Source: an uncultured Erysipelotrichaceae bacterium
GTDB taxonomy: Bacteria; Bacillota_I; Bacilli_A; Acholeplasmatales; Anaeroplasmataceae
DNA length: 5,542 nucleotides
Direction of reading: 5' to 3'
Assembly (NCBI GenBank): GCA_902796895.1
Contig: CADBQV010000204.1
Location: forward strand, 1 to 5,542
The notes under the pieces are model-generated. The model saw nothing but the letters and a program-made list of their open reading frames with translations. It searched no databases and was not told the DNA's origin. A program made the position numbers and the translations under genes. Below, piece after piece: positions 1 through 5,542 of this stretch (the first letter of the stretch is position 1; each line of letters begins with the position of its first letter).

Positions 1-35
1 GATAAAACACTTTTTAATAGTTCATCTTTTTTCAT
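1..35 (-). CDS. Start of a downstream gene, cut by the window edge
   Basis: On the minus strand an ATG at 35-33 opens a frame that reads MKKDELLKSVL and then leaves the window. A strong Shine-Dalgarno sequence, GAGGAGGA (complement of 45-52), lies about 9 bases upstream, which is the main reason to call it a gene. It starts beyond the operon terminator, so it is probably a separate transcription unit or is reached by read-through; I see no convincing promoter in the gap. The lysine-rich N-terminus gives no clue to function. Only 11 complete codons are visible, so the product cannot be named. Confidence 0.5.
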   Translation of the reverse strand, partial: MKKDELLKSVL

Positions 36-87
36 TTAAAATATTCCTCCTCGTATAATAATAGTCAGAATATATTAATTTTTTTCT

Positions 88-146
88 TTAAAATATAAAA
101 AAAATAAAAAAATATCTTAAAGATTTAAAAATCCTCAAGATATTTT
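88..146 (-). terminator. Rho-independent terminator of the metal/tldDE operon
   Basis: The arms at 109-118 and 137-146 are perfectly complementary over 10 bases. A second inner stem (122-126 with 129-133, in practice with a slightly larger loop) extends the hairpin across two mismatches. In the minus direction the stem runs straight into a long T-rich tract (complement of about 88-112). The hairpin begins 5 bases after the tldE stop codon, where an operon-ending terminator is expected. The stem is AT-rich, as is usual in such a genome, so its strength is uncertain. Confidence 0.75.
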
Positions 147-151
147 AATAA

Positions 152-1432
152 TTATTTAATTATACTAATATTTCCAAATAGCATTAATTTAGGACCTTTT
201 AATTCACTTGAATAATCTACTTCCTTAGATAAAGTTAAATCGTTTAATGCCTCACTTAACTTAGCTGAAATAGAAATGCCTGTATAAGGTATTACTAAAC
301 CATCCTTGTGAAGTAAACCAAGTCTTACTTCTCCACCTAAATAATCGTTATACATATCTACTTGAATACCTGATAATGATACACATTCAAAATATGGTTC
401 TTTAAAATCTTTAATAGATGTTTTACCACATTCTATTTCCATACAAGGTAGGTTACCTGTAGATTCTTTATTTAAATAGCTTGCGAATTGCTTAGAACCA
501 TAATTATTTACAACTATGCCATCTTTAACAACTAAAGTATCTTTTAGTGATTCACCCTCACCATCAAATATTTTACTATTAGATAAGCCTTTAATGCTTC
601 CTTTAAGTGTAATATTTAATTTATCGTTAATTGGATTTGATTGTAATTTATCTCCTATATTAAATATAGATACTTGTTGATATACATTTGAATAATTGAA
701 ATTAGATGTAATATATGAAAATAATTCTGCCATATCACTAATTCTAAATGCTACTTTAATAGGATTGATATCAAAATCTAAATTCTTAGCTTCAAATCTT
801 AATTTAACATCTGATAAATTCTCTTTTAAAGTTTGAAGTAAGTGTGCTTCATCAAAATTATTGAAATGAATTGCTTCATATAATTCTACTGAATCACCTT
901 TAGTATATGTAGGAATAGCTTCAATCATCGCATCATAATATTTTTGAATTCTTTTAACATTATTACTTCTAATAATAGTTTCTTCATACTTATTAACAAA
1001 GATTTCAAGTGCGTTAATTGATTGATAATTATCCATATCTAATTTCAATATGGCATTAGCTATTTTAGATGATAATTCATTTAATGTATAATTTTTGAAA
1101 TTAGAATCTATTTCATCTAATGAATTAATATCTTTAATAGTTTCATAATCTTTATCATTAATATTCTTTGCTAGATTTGCCATTAGATTCAATTCATTTT
1201 CAAATTCTTCTTTTGAAGTACTTGAAAATACTTCTAGATTGACACTACCAATATATAAATCATGTCTTACATAGATAGTTACAGTATAGTCAACTGTATT
1301 AGTATGTCTTACTGTCTCTAAATTCTTTTTAACAAAGAATAGCTCACTAGATTCTTTTTTTAATTCTTTTAATTTATATTCACTTATAATTTTATTATTA
1401 TTTAATACTTCAATAATTTCATTTAATATCAT
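152..1432 (-). CDS. tldE: TldE/PmbA-like subunit of the TldD/TldE peptidase
   Basis: This 426-residue protein belongs to the TldD/PmbA (peptidase U62) family. It is the partner subunit that lacks the metal site: the stretch around residues 229-260 (FRISDMAELFSYI, then SNVYQQVSIFNIGDKL) matches the place where TldD carries HExxxH, and no HExxxH is present. The C-terminal half has other PmbA-like traits: a GEGE segment near 291-294, LPCMEIECGK near 328-337, and GGEVRLGLLHKDGLVIP near 366-382. In E. coli, TldD and TldE form a hollow heterodimer that cuts unstructured peptides, for example microcin B17 precursor and the antitoxin CcdA. Its ATG overlaps the tldD stop as ATGA, with AAGGTG about 9 bases upstream, so translation is probably coupled. 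The sequence is divergent and rich in Asn and Lys; the soluble cytoplasmic location follows from the absence of a signal peptide or membrane segment. Confidence 0.88.
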   Translation of the reverse strand: MILNEIIEVLNNNKIISEYKLKELKKESSELFFVKKNLETVRHTNTVDYTVTIYVRHDLYIGSVNLEVFSSTSKEEFENELNLMANLAKNINDKDYETIKDINSLDEIDSNFKNYTLNELSSKIANAILKLDMDNYQSINALEIFVNKYEETIIRSNNVKRIQKYYDAMIEAIPTYTKGDSVELYEAIHFNNFDEAHLLQTLKENLSDVKLRFEAKNLDFDINPIKVAFRISDMAELFSYITSNFNYSNVYQQVSIFNIGDKLQSNPINDKLNITLKGSIKGLSNSKIFDGEGESLKDTLVVKDGIVVNNYGSKQFASYLNKESTGNLPCMEIECGKTSIKDFKEPYFECVSLSGIQVDMYNDYLGGEVRLGLLHKDGLVIPYTGISISAKLSEALNDLTLSKEVDYSSELKGPKLMLFGNISIIK

Positions 1433-2826
1433 GATAACTTACACCTTGCCTTTAAATTAGCGCCACCATCAGATACTCTAACCCATTCTTTGTAGCCCTT
1501 TCCACAAGAACCTGAACCAATTACTAAAAATCCATCAGATACCATTGATATAGATTTTAATAAATCGGGAACAAATCCTGACATTACAACAGGTGATACA
1601 TAATTATCAGTTAATTTACCATCTACAATTTCAATACCATATTCTGCTGTACATTGGATATTCCAGTTTTTAGGATCTTCCATACCATTGTTTGTTTCAA
1701 ATAGCATATAACCATGCTTAACAGATTTAATCATGTCTTCTAATTTTGCATTTCCACTTGAAATAAATGTATTAGTCATTCTTGTATATGCTTTATTCTT
1801 ATATGATTGTCTTCTACCATTACCTGTAGGCTTTGTGCCAAGTAGTGTTGCAGAAACTAAATCTGAAATACCAGATTTTAAAATACCATTTTCAATGATT
1901 TGTGTATCAGATGCTAAAACACCATCATCATCAAAGAAATATGATGCAGTTGAAAATGCTGCACTTGCACCATCATGCATGTTTACAATATTTGATGCTA
2001 CATCCTTGTTGATGAAATATTTTGCCATAGCTCTATCTTTTACAAATTGATCCATCTCTACGCCATGACCAAATGCTTCATGGGCGATTAAGCCTGTAAT
2101 TGAATAATCTGTAATGATATCATATACACCTGGCTGAATTGGTTTAGCTTTAGTTAAGCATTCTGCTTTCTTTAAGATATTTTCAATTAATATATCAGTA
2201 TCCTTAAAACAATCTAAGATATTATTAGAATAAGTAAATTCTCTTGGCATTACAGTTTTACCATTATTATTATAAATTAATATTAAACCCATATTAGACC
2301 AAGTATAATATTGGCTTAATTCCTTATTCTTACTTATAAACATTTTAGATACATCAAGTGTATTTAGCATAGTAATAACATTAATAACATGTTCTTTACC
2401 ATTTAATTTATTTTTTAATTCATTTAAAAGTGATAATTTTTTATTATCATCTACTAAATCAAAATCAGATTCTCTTACAAAATCCTTAATTAATTTTTCT
2501 TCTTGAATCTTATTTGGCTTTATTTCAAGCTTTTTAAGTGATTCATCAATTTTAACTGAATCTAATATTTCTTTAGCAAGTGCTTTAATATCATCTGGCA
2601 TAGATTCTTTTGAATATTCAAAGAAAGCTCCGCCCTTATTCATTTTAACAACAAAGCCACATTCTTGAGAAATACTATTAGATATGTTAGTTGTCTTGTT
2701 AGTAACTCTTATTATCTTATTTTTAACATCAGTTAATAATATAGATACGTAATCAAATGAATCTGATAAGATATTTACTAACTCTTTTGCTTTTTCTTTA
2801 TTATTTTTTAAATAATTTGAAAACAT
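1429..2826 (-). CDS. tldD: TldD-like zinc metallopeptidase subunit
   Basis: This 465-residue protein is the catalytic subunit of a TldD/TldE peptidase. The family zinc motif HExxxH is present as HEAFGH (residues 249-254), with Glu250 as the expected catalytic base. The third zinc ligand of the family, a cysteine near the C-terminus, is seen as Cys441 in GSGSCGKG. Other family landmarks are GNGRRQSY (335-342) and RMTNT (349-353). The N-terminal domain (about 1-100) and length are normal for TldD. No signal peptide is seen, so it should act in the cytoplasm on small or unfolded peptides. The start is supported by AGGAG 6 bases upstream of ATG. It follows the metal ATPase gene by only 15 bases with no terminator between them and overlaps tldE by 4 bases, so it appears to be in the metal-efflux operon. 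The actual substrate cannot be deduced. Confidence 0.93.
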   Translation of the reverse strand: MFSNYLKNNKEKAKELVNILSDSFDYVSILLTDVKNKIIRVTNKTTNISNSISQECGFVVKMNKGGAFFEYSKESMPDDIKALAKEILDSVKIDESLKKLEIKPNKIQEEKLIKDFVRESDFDLVDDNKKLSLLNELKNKLNGKEHVINVITMLNTLDVSKMFISKNKELSQYYTWSNMGLILIYNNNGKTVMPREFTYSNNILDCFKDTDILIENILKKAECLTKAKPIQPGVYDIITDYSITGLIAHEAFGHGVEMDQFVKDRAMAKYFINKDVASNIVNMHDGASAAFSTASYFFDDDGVLASDTQIIENGILKSGISDLVSATLLGTKPTGNGRRQSYKNKAYTRMTNTFISSGNAKLEDMIKSVKHGYMLFETNNGMEDPKNWNIQCTAEYGIEIVDGKLTDNYVSPVVMSGFVPDLLKSISMVSDGFLVIGSGSCGKGYKEWVRVSDGGANLKARCKLS

Positions 2827-2841
2827 AAAATACTCCTTTTC

Positions 2842-4752
2842 TTATTTAATTTTAAGTGCTCTTAAGGCATTTAATATGGCAATTACTAAAATACCTACAT
2901 CACCAAAAATAGCTAGCCACATAGGTACTTCAAATTTATTCATAAATGATAAATTAGATATAATCGCAAGTAACAATATTATAACCTTTATTCCTATAGA
3001 AATAAAGATATTTTCATATACAATTCTTTTAGTTTTCTTAGATATTTTAATTAATTTTAAAATTGCAAGTAAATTATCATTTAAAATGACGATATCAGAT
3101 GCTTCAATTGCGGCATCACTACCTAAGCTTCCCATTGAAATACCTACATCTGCTAAAGCTAGGACTGGGGCATCATTAATACCATCGCCTACAAAGGCAG
3201 TTTTTTTATTTATTTTGTTATTTTCTTTTATTATTTCTTCTGCCTTTGAAACTTTATCAAGAGGTAATAATTCATAATAATATTTTTTAATATTTAATTC
3301 ATTTGCTACATCTATAACATTATTTTTATTATCGCCAGATAATATAATTACTTCTTTATCTAATTGGTTAATAGAATTAACCATTTCTTTAGCTTCTTTT
3401 TTGATTTGATCTTTTAATTTTATATAACCTATTAAATTATTTTCTTTAGCTACATATAATACATTTAATTTTTCATCATTTTTTATATTAATATTATATT
3501 TTTTCATTAATTTATATGAACCAATATAATAATTAATATCATCTTTAATACCTTTAATACCTAAACCAGGTTCTTCATATGTCTTAAATTCATAATACTT
3601 TGTATCATATTCTTTTATAGCTTCTGCAAGTGGGTGATTAGAATTAATTTCTAATCCTTTAGCTATTTTCATTAATTCTAATTTATCACCTGATATAATT
3701 TCATCAATTACAAATTTAGCATTAGTAATAGTACCTGTCTTATCGACAATTATAGATTTGACATTTGACATACTATCTAGGTATGTAGAACCTTTAATTA
3801 TGATCTTTTCTTTAGCTGCAGCACCAATACCTGCAAAATAAGTTAAAGGTATAGATACAACAAGCGCACAAGGGCAAGATACTACAAGACATAATAATGA
3901 TACATATAAATAATCTTTAAACAAATCTTTACTAAATCCATTAATTAAACCTAATATAGTTGGAATAACTAAAGCTAATGTTAAAGCTATAGCTACTACT
4001 ATTGGTGTATAAATATGAGCAAATTTAGAAATGATTTTTTCACTTTTTGATTTTCTAAATGTTGAATTTTCAACCATTTCTATAATCTTAGCTGCAGTTG
4101 AATCCTCATATTTCTTTAATACTTTTAATTTTAATACACTATATTTATTAATAGAACCAGATAATACATTATCATTTTCATTTATGCTTATATCTATAGC
4201 CTCGCCTGTAAGTGATGCTTGATTGATTACACCACTTGTAAGTGCTAAACCATCAACAGGCACTACCTCACCAGGATATACTAATATAATGTCATTAACA
4301 TTAACATCTTCAGGATTAATATCTTTATTTGATTCTAAATGGCATTTAGTTACCTTTAGATTCATTACATCAGTAATTTTATTCTTACTTCTTGTAACTG
4401 CAATATGCTGAAATAATTCACCAACCTGATAAAAAATCATGATTGCTGATGCTTCACTATATTCTACCTTAGATAAAAATCTAATGAAAAAGGCACCAAG
4501 TGATGCGATAGCCATTAAAAAGTTTTCATCTAATAATTTTCCTTTAAAGATATTTTTTATAGCATTTAATAATACTTCATATCCTATAATTAGATATGAT
4601 AATGAAAAAATTATTAAAACAATAATCTCTTTATAATCAAATAATAATTCATCTTCTATATTATAGATATGTAAAAATATTATTCCTATAATCCATAATA
4701 TAATAGATATTATTAATCTAATTATTAATATTTTGGATTTTTTATCTATCAT
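2842..4752 (-). CDS. cadA: P1B-type Zn/Cd/Pb-exporting ATPase lacking an HMA domain
   Basis: This 636-residue membrane ATPase should pump Zn2+, Cd2+ or Pb2+ out of the cell. Landmarks in order: four N-terminal membrane helices (about 8-28, 41-60, 77-93, 98-117); actuator-loop TGE (182-184); a CPC metal site in helix 6 (Cys293-Pro294-Cys295, within SCPCALVVSIPL); phosphorylation motif DKTGT (Asp337); nucleotide-binding HP (373-374); GDGINDAP (522-529); and two C-terminal helices. Helix 7 carries Lys589 and helix 8 carries Asp618 (FGDVG), corresponding to the Lys and Asp that define the Zn/Cd class in ZntA. The helix-8 MxxSS signature of copper pumps is absent. The protein begins directly with the first membrane helix; the usual N-terminal metal-binding domain is encoded by the gene just upstream, which overlaps it as ATGA. 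The ribosome binding site is weak (GGAAAT), so translation is probably coupled to that gene. Which metal is preferred is inferred only at class level. Confidence 0.95.
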   Translation of the reverse strand: MIDKKSKILIIRLIISIILWIIGIIFLHIYNIEDELLFDYKEIIVLIIFSLSYLIIGYEVLLNAIKNIFKGKLLDENFLMAIASLGAFFIRFLSKVEYSEASAIMIFYQVGELFQHIAVTRSKNKITDVMNLKVTKCHLESNKDINPEDVNVNDIILVYPGEVVPVDGLALTSGVINQASLTGEAIDISINENDNVLSGSINKYSVLKLKVLKKYEDSTAAKIIEMVENSTFRKSKSEKIISKFAHIYTPIVVAIALTLALVIPTILGLINGFSKDLFKDYLYVSLLCLVVSCPCALVVSIPLTYFAGIGAAAKEKIIIKGSTYLDSMSNVKSIIVDKTGTITNAKFVIDEIISGDKLELMKIAKGLEINSNHPLAEAIKEYDTKYYEFKTYEEPGLGIKGIKDDINYYIGSYKLMKKYNINIKNDEKLNVLYVAKENNLIGYIKLKDQIKKEAKEMVNSINQLDKEVIILSGDNKNNVIDVANELNIKKYYYELLPLDKVSKAEEIIKENNKINKKTAFVGDGINDAPVLALADVGISMGSLGSDAAIEASDIVILNDNLLAILKLIKISKKTKRIVYENIFISIGIKVIILLLAIISNLSFMNKFEVPMWLAIFGDVGILVIAILNALRALKIK

Positions 4753-4955
4753 AATAATATTTCCATTTCTGGTTCTACTTCTTTAGCTACCTTAACTATT
4801 TCATTTAATAATTCTTCATTTTCATATTCTATTAGCATCTTAGATGCGACAAATGATAATTCTACCTTTACACCTTTAATCTTGTTTAGCTTCTTTTCTA
4901 ATTTGTTAGCACATGCTGCACAACATAAACCTTTAAACTTTACTATCTTTTCCAT
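4749..4955 (-). CDS. Free-standing heavy-metal-associated (HMA) domain protein
   Basis: This 68-residue protein is a single HMA domain with the beta-alpha-beta-beta-alpha-beta pattern of CopZ and of the N-terminal domain of CadA/ZntA. The metal-binding loop reads GLCCAACA: the canonical CxxC is Cys12 and Cys15, and an extra Cys11 stands where Thr, Ser or Asp is usual. It ends in an acidic stretch, EVEPEMEILL, which might supply a carboxylate ligand. I start it at the ATG at 4955-4953 because AAGGAGA lies 6 bases upstream. An in-frame ATG 12 codons earlier would lie over the operator palindrome and has no comparable ribosome binding site. It overlaps the ATPase gene by ATGA, so it is best read as the detached metal-binding domain of that pump, delivering metal to it or regulating it. 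A copper-chaperone role is possible by fold but does not fit the Zn/Cd-type pump. Confidence 0.88.
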   Translation of the reverse strand: MEKIVKFKGLCCAACANKLEKKLNKIKGVKVELSFVASKMLIEYENEELLNEIVKVAKEVEPEMEILL

Positions 4956-4960
4956 AATAT

Positions 4961-4967
4961 TCTCCTT
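4961..4967 (-). promoter_or_regulatory. Ribosome binding site that fixes the HMA protein start
   Basis: The complement reads AAGGAGA and sits 6 bases upstream of the ATG at 4955. This strong match decides against the longer reading that would begin at 4991. Confidence 0.8.
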
Positions 4968-4973
4968 ATTTAT

Positions 4974-4993
4974 AGTTGAACGTTTGTTCAACT
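4974..4993. promoter_or_regulatory. Intra-operon ArsR-type operator (second copy)
   Basis: AGTTGAACGTTTGTTCAACT is a perfect palindrome: 8-base arms and a 4-base centre. It resembles the TGAAC/GTTCA half-sites bound by SmtB/CzrA/CadC-type repressors. It matches the promoter-borne operator at 5333-5352 in 17 of 20 positions, and the flanking GTT also matches. It lies in the 59-base gap between the repressor gene and the HMA gene. A TATAAA follows at once on the minus strand, but no -35 sits at a proper distance, so an internal promoter is doubtful. It may be an accessory site, a transcription roadblock or a remnant of a duplicated promoter-operator. Confidence 0.75.
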
Positions 4994-5014
4994 GTTTTCT
5001 TTTTTAAAAGCATG

Positions 5015-5299
5015 CTATTCTCTAACATGCTCTAATGCACAATCAAATATTTGCTTTACGTGATCATCATTAATTGTATAATAGATTTCTTTACCATCTC
5101 TTCTAGATCTTAAAAGCTTAGAATCCTTTAATACTCTTAATTGATGACTAATAGCAGATTTTGTCATTTCTAAATTAACACAAATATCCGTCACACATAA
5201 TTCCTTATTTTCAAGCAGGAATAATATTCTTACTCTTGTTTGATCTCCTAATATTTTAAATAAGTTTGATACTTCTTCTGATTCTTTAAAATCAATCAT
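5015..5299 (-). CDS. ArsR/SmtB-family metal-sensing transcriptional repressor
   Basis: This 94-residue winged-helix protein should be a dimeric repressor that leaves DNA when it binds metal. The helix-turn-helix spans about residues 34-60 (ELCVTDICVNLEMTKSAISHQLRVLKDS) and the wing about 64-76 (RSRRDGKEIYYTI). The C-terminal helix carries Asp78-x-His80 and His91-xx-Glu94, with the same spacing as the alpha-5 zinc site of SmtB (Asp104, His106, His117, Glu120). Glu94 is the last residue. The alpha-3 cysteine motif of CadC/ArsR (ELCVC) is only half kept: Cys35 is present and Thr37 replaces the second Cys, and there is no N-terminal Cys pair. This favours Zn (or Co) sensing over Cd/Pb/As sensing. 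It is first in the operon and has its own operator, so it is probably autoregulated. The start is supported by AAGG and GGTGAT just upstream. The function is confident; the exact metal is inferred. Confidence 0.93.
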   Translation of the reverse strand: MIDFKESEEVSNLFKILGDQTRVRILFLLENKELCVTDICVNLEMTKSAISHQLRVLKDSKLLRSRRDGKEIYYTINDDHVKQIFDCALEHVRE

Positions 5300-5322
5300 T
5301 ATATCACCAACCTTACAAACAT

Positions 5323-5372
5323 ATTATATCACAGTTGAACGGTTTGTCAACTGTTCAATCATTTTTTTTTTT
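5323..5372 (-). promoter_or_regulatory. Operon promoter with A-tract upstream element
   Basis: On the minus strand, TTGACA (5350-5345) and TATAAT (5328-5323) are separated by 16 bases. A TG one base before the -10 box makes it an extended -10. A run of 11 A (5372-5362) lies at roughly -46 to -56 from the predicted start near 5316, where an UP element is expected. The predicted leader is only about 17 bases long. The 5333-5352 palindrome fills the spacer and covers the -35 box, so a bound repressor would block RNA polymerase. Confidence 0.88.
5333..5352. promoter_or_regulatory. Promoter-borne ArsR-type operator (first copy)
   Basis: AGTTGAACGGTTTGTCAACT has perfect outer arms AGTTGA/TCAACT and an imperfect centre. 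An additional half-site, GTTCAA at 5353-5358, pairs with TTGAAC at 5335-5340, so two overlapping dyads are possible. It overlaps the -35 box and most of the spacer of the operon promoter. Its near copy at 4974-4993 supports it being a real site for the repressor encoded next door. Confidence 0.82.
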
Positions 5373-5377
5373 ATAAT
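5350..5377 (+). promoter_or_regulatory. Possible divergent promoter for the right-hand gene
   Basis: A perfect TATAAT lies at 5372-5377 on the plus strand after an 11-T tract. The best -35-like hexamer at usable distance (ACTGTT, 5350-5355, 16-base spacer) is poor. If used, transcription would begin near 5384 and run into the leader and GTG gene to the right. Its -35 region touches the operator, so the same repressor might affect both directions. AT-rich DNA yields TATAAT by chance, hence the modest confidence. Confidence 0.4.
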
Positions 5378-5394
5378 AGCATCAGACAATCATA

Positions 5395-5499
5395 ATAATG
5401 GTATCATTAAATTGCCATATTAATATGGTTCATTTGGAGGAGACAACAGAATGATACACTTCTACTCGGAGGGAACAACGGGTAGTTAGGAGGTATTAG
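5395..5499 (+). promoter_or_regulatory. GC-richer, structured leader upstream of the GTG gene
   Basis: This stretch between the operon promoter and the right-hand gene contains several inverted repeats. GTATCATT (5401-5408) pairs with AATGATAC (5450-5457); TCATT (5430-5434) can pair with the same AATGA instead. CCATATTAATATGG (5415-5428) is a perfect palindrome. CTACTCG (5462-5468) pairs with CGGGTAG (5479-5485) with one G-T pair. The motif GGAGGAGACAACAG (5436-5449) recurs as GGAGGGAACAACGG (5468-5481), 12 of 14 positions alike, with the distinctive part in a loop each time. I match it to no known riboswitch. It could be a regulatory leader or simply a mini-ORF region with strong ribosome binding sites. 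Confidence 0.4.
5451..5489 (+). CDS. Possible 12-codon leader peptide
   Basis: ATG at 5451 opens a frame reading MIHFYSEGTTGS and ending at TAG 5487-5489. GGAGGAG lies 8 bases upstream, a strong ribosome binding site. Its stop codon overlaps the AGGAGG that serves the next gene at 5500, so translation of the two could be coupled. The codons (TCG, GAG, ACG, GGT) are GC-richer than in the neighbouring genes, which may reflect RNA structure rather than protein selection. No known leader peptide is recognised. Confidence 0.35.
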   Translation: MIHFYSEGTTGS

Positions 5500-5542
5500 G
5501 TGGAATACCTAATAATTCTTATTGTGATAATGGTATTAATCA
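5500..5542 (+). CDS. Start of a divergent gene with a hydrophobic N-terminus, cut by the window edge
   Basis: A GTG at 5500 with AGGAGG (5488-5493) 6 bases upstream opens a frame reading MEYLIILIVIMVLI to the window end. TAG immediately precedes it in frame, so translation must start here or at the internal ATG at 5530. The run of Ile, Leu and Val suggests a membrane anchor or signal segment beginning at residue 3. The start codon lies in a potential 8-base-pair hairpin (TATTAGGT with ACCTAATA, 5494-5514), while an alternative hairpin (5491-5497 with 5504-5510) would cover part of the ribosome binding site. Only 14 codons are visible, so the family cannot be named. Confidence 0.6.
   Translation, partial: MEYLIILIVIMVLI

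Noticed and set aside
1733..4636. Several plus-strand open frames of 60 to 135 codons lying opposite tldD and the ATPase gene.
   Set aside because: They are antisense shadows of strongly supported genes, lack ribosome binding sites and show no recognisable protein features.
4749..4991. Longer HMA protein beginning at an ATG at 4991, adding 12 residues (MNKRSTINKENI).
   Set aside because: The extension overlaps the operator palindrome, lacks a good ribosome binding site and does not look like the start of an HMA domain; AAGGAGA sits correctly for the ATG at 4955.
5325..5363. Short minus-strand frame (MIEQLTNRSTVI) beginning at 5363.
   Set aside because: It runs across the promoter and operator, lies upstream of the predicted transcription start and lacks a ribosome binding site.
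5333..5372. Inverted repeat followed by 11 T on the plus strand, resembling a rightward rho-independent terminator.
   Set aside because: No plus-strand gene leads into it, and the repeat is better explained as the repressor operator and the T-run as the A-tract of the leftward promoter.
5436..5504. Six GGA triplets, some in hairpin loops, as in RNAs that sequester CsrA.
   Set aside because: Most of the triplets belong to Shine-Dalgarno sequences or the repeated loop motif, and nothing in the window points to a CsrA system.
5486..5514. AGGTGGAATACC resembles the T-box antitermination motif AGGGTGGNACC.
   Set aside because: No stem I, specifier loop or following terminator is seen, and the same bases are explained by a ribosome binding site and GTG start of a gene.
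5501..5542. Minus-strand frame entering from the right edge and stopping near 5500.
   Set aside because: It is only about 14 codons long, is antisense to the GTG gene, which has a strong ribosome binding site, and has no recognisable content.

Overview
The window comes from a very AT-rich, low-GC Gram-positive-type bacterium (Bacillota or a Mollicutes-like Bacilli lineage). The base composition, strong AGGAGG-type ribosome binding sites and protein families point that way; the sequence does not fix genus or species. All five Trp codons I could place in the genes are TGG, and TGA is used as a stop at two gene junctions. This favours the standard bacterial code over the Mycoplasma code.

Layout. 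Bases 152-5299 hold a compact five-gene operon on the minus strand, read from right to left. It encodes (1) an ArsR/SmtB-family metal-sensing repressor, (2) a free-standing 68-residue heavy-metal-binding (HMA) protein, (3) a Zn/Cd/Pb-type P1B ATPase without its own HMA domain, (4) TldD, a zinc-dependent peptidase subunit, and (5) its partner TldE/PmbA. Genes 2/3 and 4/5 overlap by ATGA, and genes 3/4 are 15 bases apart. A hairpin followed by a T-run (about 88-146) ends the operon. The operon promoter (about 5323-5372) has a consensus -35, an extended -10 and an A-tract upstream. An operator palindrome lies in the promoter, and a near-identical second one lies between genes 1 and 2.

Working model. 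The repressor has a complete alpha-5 type zinc site (Asp78, His80, His91, Glu94) and should release the promoter when zinc or a similar metal is in excess. The HMA protein would bind or deliver the metal and the ATPase would export it. The unusual part is that the TldD/TldE peptidase pair appears to be co-transcribed with this efflux module.

Edges. At the right end, divergent from the operon, there is a plus-strand -10 box and a GC-richer leader of about 115 bases. The leader holds a 12-codon mini-ORF with a strong ribosome binding site, two hairpins, and then a GTG-started gene for a protein with a hydrophobic N-terminus that runs out of the window. At the left end the first 11 codons of another minus-strand gene are visible beyond the terminator.
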